DNA of 64,000 nt from Microscillaceae bacterium (lineage in GTDB: Bacteria; Bacteroidota; Bacteroidia; Cytophagales; Microscillaceae). The position numbers were made by a program, and so were the translations under genes. The stretch lies in NCBI GenBank assembly GCA_025054775.1, contig JANWZA010000037.1, positions 1 to 64,000 on the forward strand, read 5' to 3'. The notes under the pieces were generated by a model, which saw only the letters and a program-made list of their open reading frames with translations, ran no database searches and was not told the DNA's origin. Positions 63,115 to 64,000 of this stretch are shown here, in pieces (the first letter of the stretch is position 1; the number at the start of each line of letters is the position of its first letter).

Positions 63115-64000
63115 TTAAGGTGTTTTTGCCATTCTTTTTTCTAAAAGTCGTTTTTTAGCTTGTTCGTAAATTTCTACGGCTTTGTCAAAATCCTCTTTGG
63201 TAGTGAGTTCTTGTAAGCGGTTCATAGCATCATCTCCATAGTAATCTAAACCTATTTCTAAAGCTTGCAAAGCGTATTGCTTAATAATGGGTATAGAAAA
63301 GGGATTAAGCCTCACCCCTTCAACCAAAAAATGATAGGCTTTGTCAGCATCTTTTTTGTAGTTTTGATAAAAACGTGCTACATTCAAAATAGCTAATTCA
63401 TTGTAAGGTGTGGTTTGTACGGCTTGCAGATAATACTTCTCTGCCTCAATCATATCGTTTTTGGCTTCAAAGGCTAAGGCTTTGAGATAGTTTTTTTGCG
63501 AATTATATGGAAAAGTAAAAACTAATTTATCAATCTCTGCCAAAAGTTTGTCGGGTTCGTTCTGGGCTAAAAGTAAGCGGCAGTATATCAAATTTACTTC
63601 TGATTGAATGAACGGCTGTGCAGTAGGACTTGGGACTAATGTTTCATATAATTTTTGAGCTTCTAAGGTTTGATTTTTTGCCAAAAAAATATCGGCTATA
63701 AGCACTTTTGCCCAATTCTTAAAATTTACATCTTGTATTGTTTCAGCAAGGTCAAGTAGTTTTTGGGTGTCTGCTTTTAAGCGTTTATACCGAATAAAAT
63801 TGTATTTTTCCCAATCGGTTTCTGGGGTTTTTTCTTCAGAGAGAATAGGTAAAATTCGTTTCGCAAAATCTTGAATACTTTTATTCTTTGCCTGCAAGAG
63901 TTCTTTCCATGTATCTTGGGCAAGTGGAATATCATTGATTTCAGACAGGGCTATAGCTTTGTAAAACAGGGCATTAGAATTGCCTAGTTCTAAGGCTTTC
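63115..64000 (-). CDS. TPR-repeat protein, C-terminal part (5' end outside window)
   Basis: The frame continues past the right edge with no stop, so the ATG at 63897 is internal. At least 295 residues are present, consisting of helical tetratricopeptide-like repeats: ALFYKAIALSEINDIPLAQDT at the edge (given in part), AKVLIADIFLAKNQTLEAQKL, NYLKALAFEAKNDMIEAEKYY and NVARFYQNYKKDADKAYHFL. Such repeats mediate protein-protein contacts. The N-terminal region that would tell location and role is outside the window. Confidence 0.85.
   Translation of the reverse strand, partial: KALELGNSNALFYKAIALSEINDIPLAQDTWKELLQAKNKSIQDFAKRILPILSEEKTPETDWEKYNFIRYKRLKADTQKLLDLAETIQDVNFKNWAKVLIADIFLAKNQTLEAQKLYETLVPSPTAQPFIQSEVNLIYCRLLLAQNEPDKLLAEIDKLVFTFPYNSQKNYLKALAFEAKNDMIEAEKYYLQAVQTTPYNELAILNVARFYQNYKKDADKAYHFLVEGVRLNPFSIPIIKQYALQALEIGLDYYGDDAMNRLQELTTKEDFDKAVEIYEQAKKRLLEKRMAKTP

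Overview
The window is a chromosomal segment of an A/T-rich member of the Bacteroidota, most likely a Cytophagales-like bacterium. The sequence shows this through a type IX secretion sortase (PorU), a type IX C-terminal sorting domain, Bacteroidota-only small families (DUF4296, lipocalin-like lipoproteins, YfiR-like), and promoters of the TTTG-N19/20-TAnnTTTG type. I cannot name a genus. There is no rRNA operon, phage, CRISPR array or complete insertion sequence. Nearly everything is housekeeping, with one mobile genetic element (an intein) and a few dispersed intergenic repeats.

Layout. 1-9.3 kb: tail of an exported protein, DUF423 protein, threonine aldolase, PnuC, then a minus-strand run (nuoN, ctlX, aroC, an amidase-like lipoprotein), then truA. 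9.3-14.3 kb: CoA-binding protein, a secreted unknown, hemN, and two repeat-bearing intergenic regions. 14.3-22.5 kb (minus): esterase-like lipoprotein, a parvulin chaperone with an inserted OmpA domain, and an RND efflux pump with its adaptor. 23.0-26.9 kb: gyrA interrupted by an intein directly after the catalytic tyrosine. 27.1-34.9 kb: MarR regulator, secreted leucine-rich-repeat protein, dienelactone hydrolase, an orphan OppC-type permease overlapping a SpoIIE phosphatase, fmt, and a YfiR-like protein. 35.0-42.5 kb: bipA/typA, an integrase-arm-like orphan, agmatine deiminase, a 72-residue conserved protein, a large conserved unknown, a lone nuoC, and a membrane protein. 43.0-52.3 kb: tRNA-Met(CAT), a lipoprotein, methyltransferase, ald, zinc-ribbon/Nif3 pair, a GH5 lipid-glycosidase-like protein, folD, tRNA-Arg(TCG), and twin lipocalin-like proteins. 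52.5-64 kb: valS, DUF4296 lipoprotein with porU, mfd, and the end of a TPR protein.

How the genes fit together. PorU removes and replaces sorting domains like the one at the left edge. The parvulin/OmpA lipoprotein, RND pump, adaptor and amidase-like lipoprotein all concern the envelope. NuoN and NuoC belong to one respiratory complex but lie 36 kb apart. The most unusual items are: the GyrA intein, whose second LAGLIDADG motif has lost its acidic residue; a GH5_12-like protein whose expected nucleophile Glu reads Lys; an OmpA domain inserted inside a parvulin chaperone; and two families of inverted, dispersed intergenic repeats.
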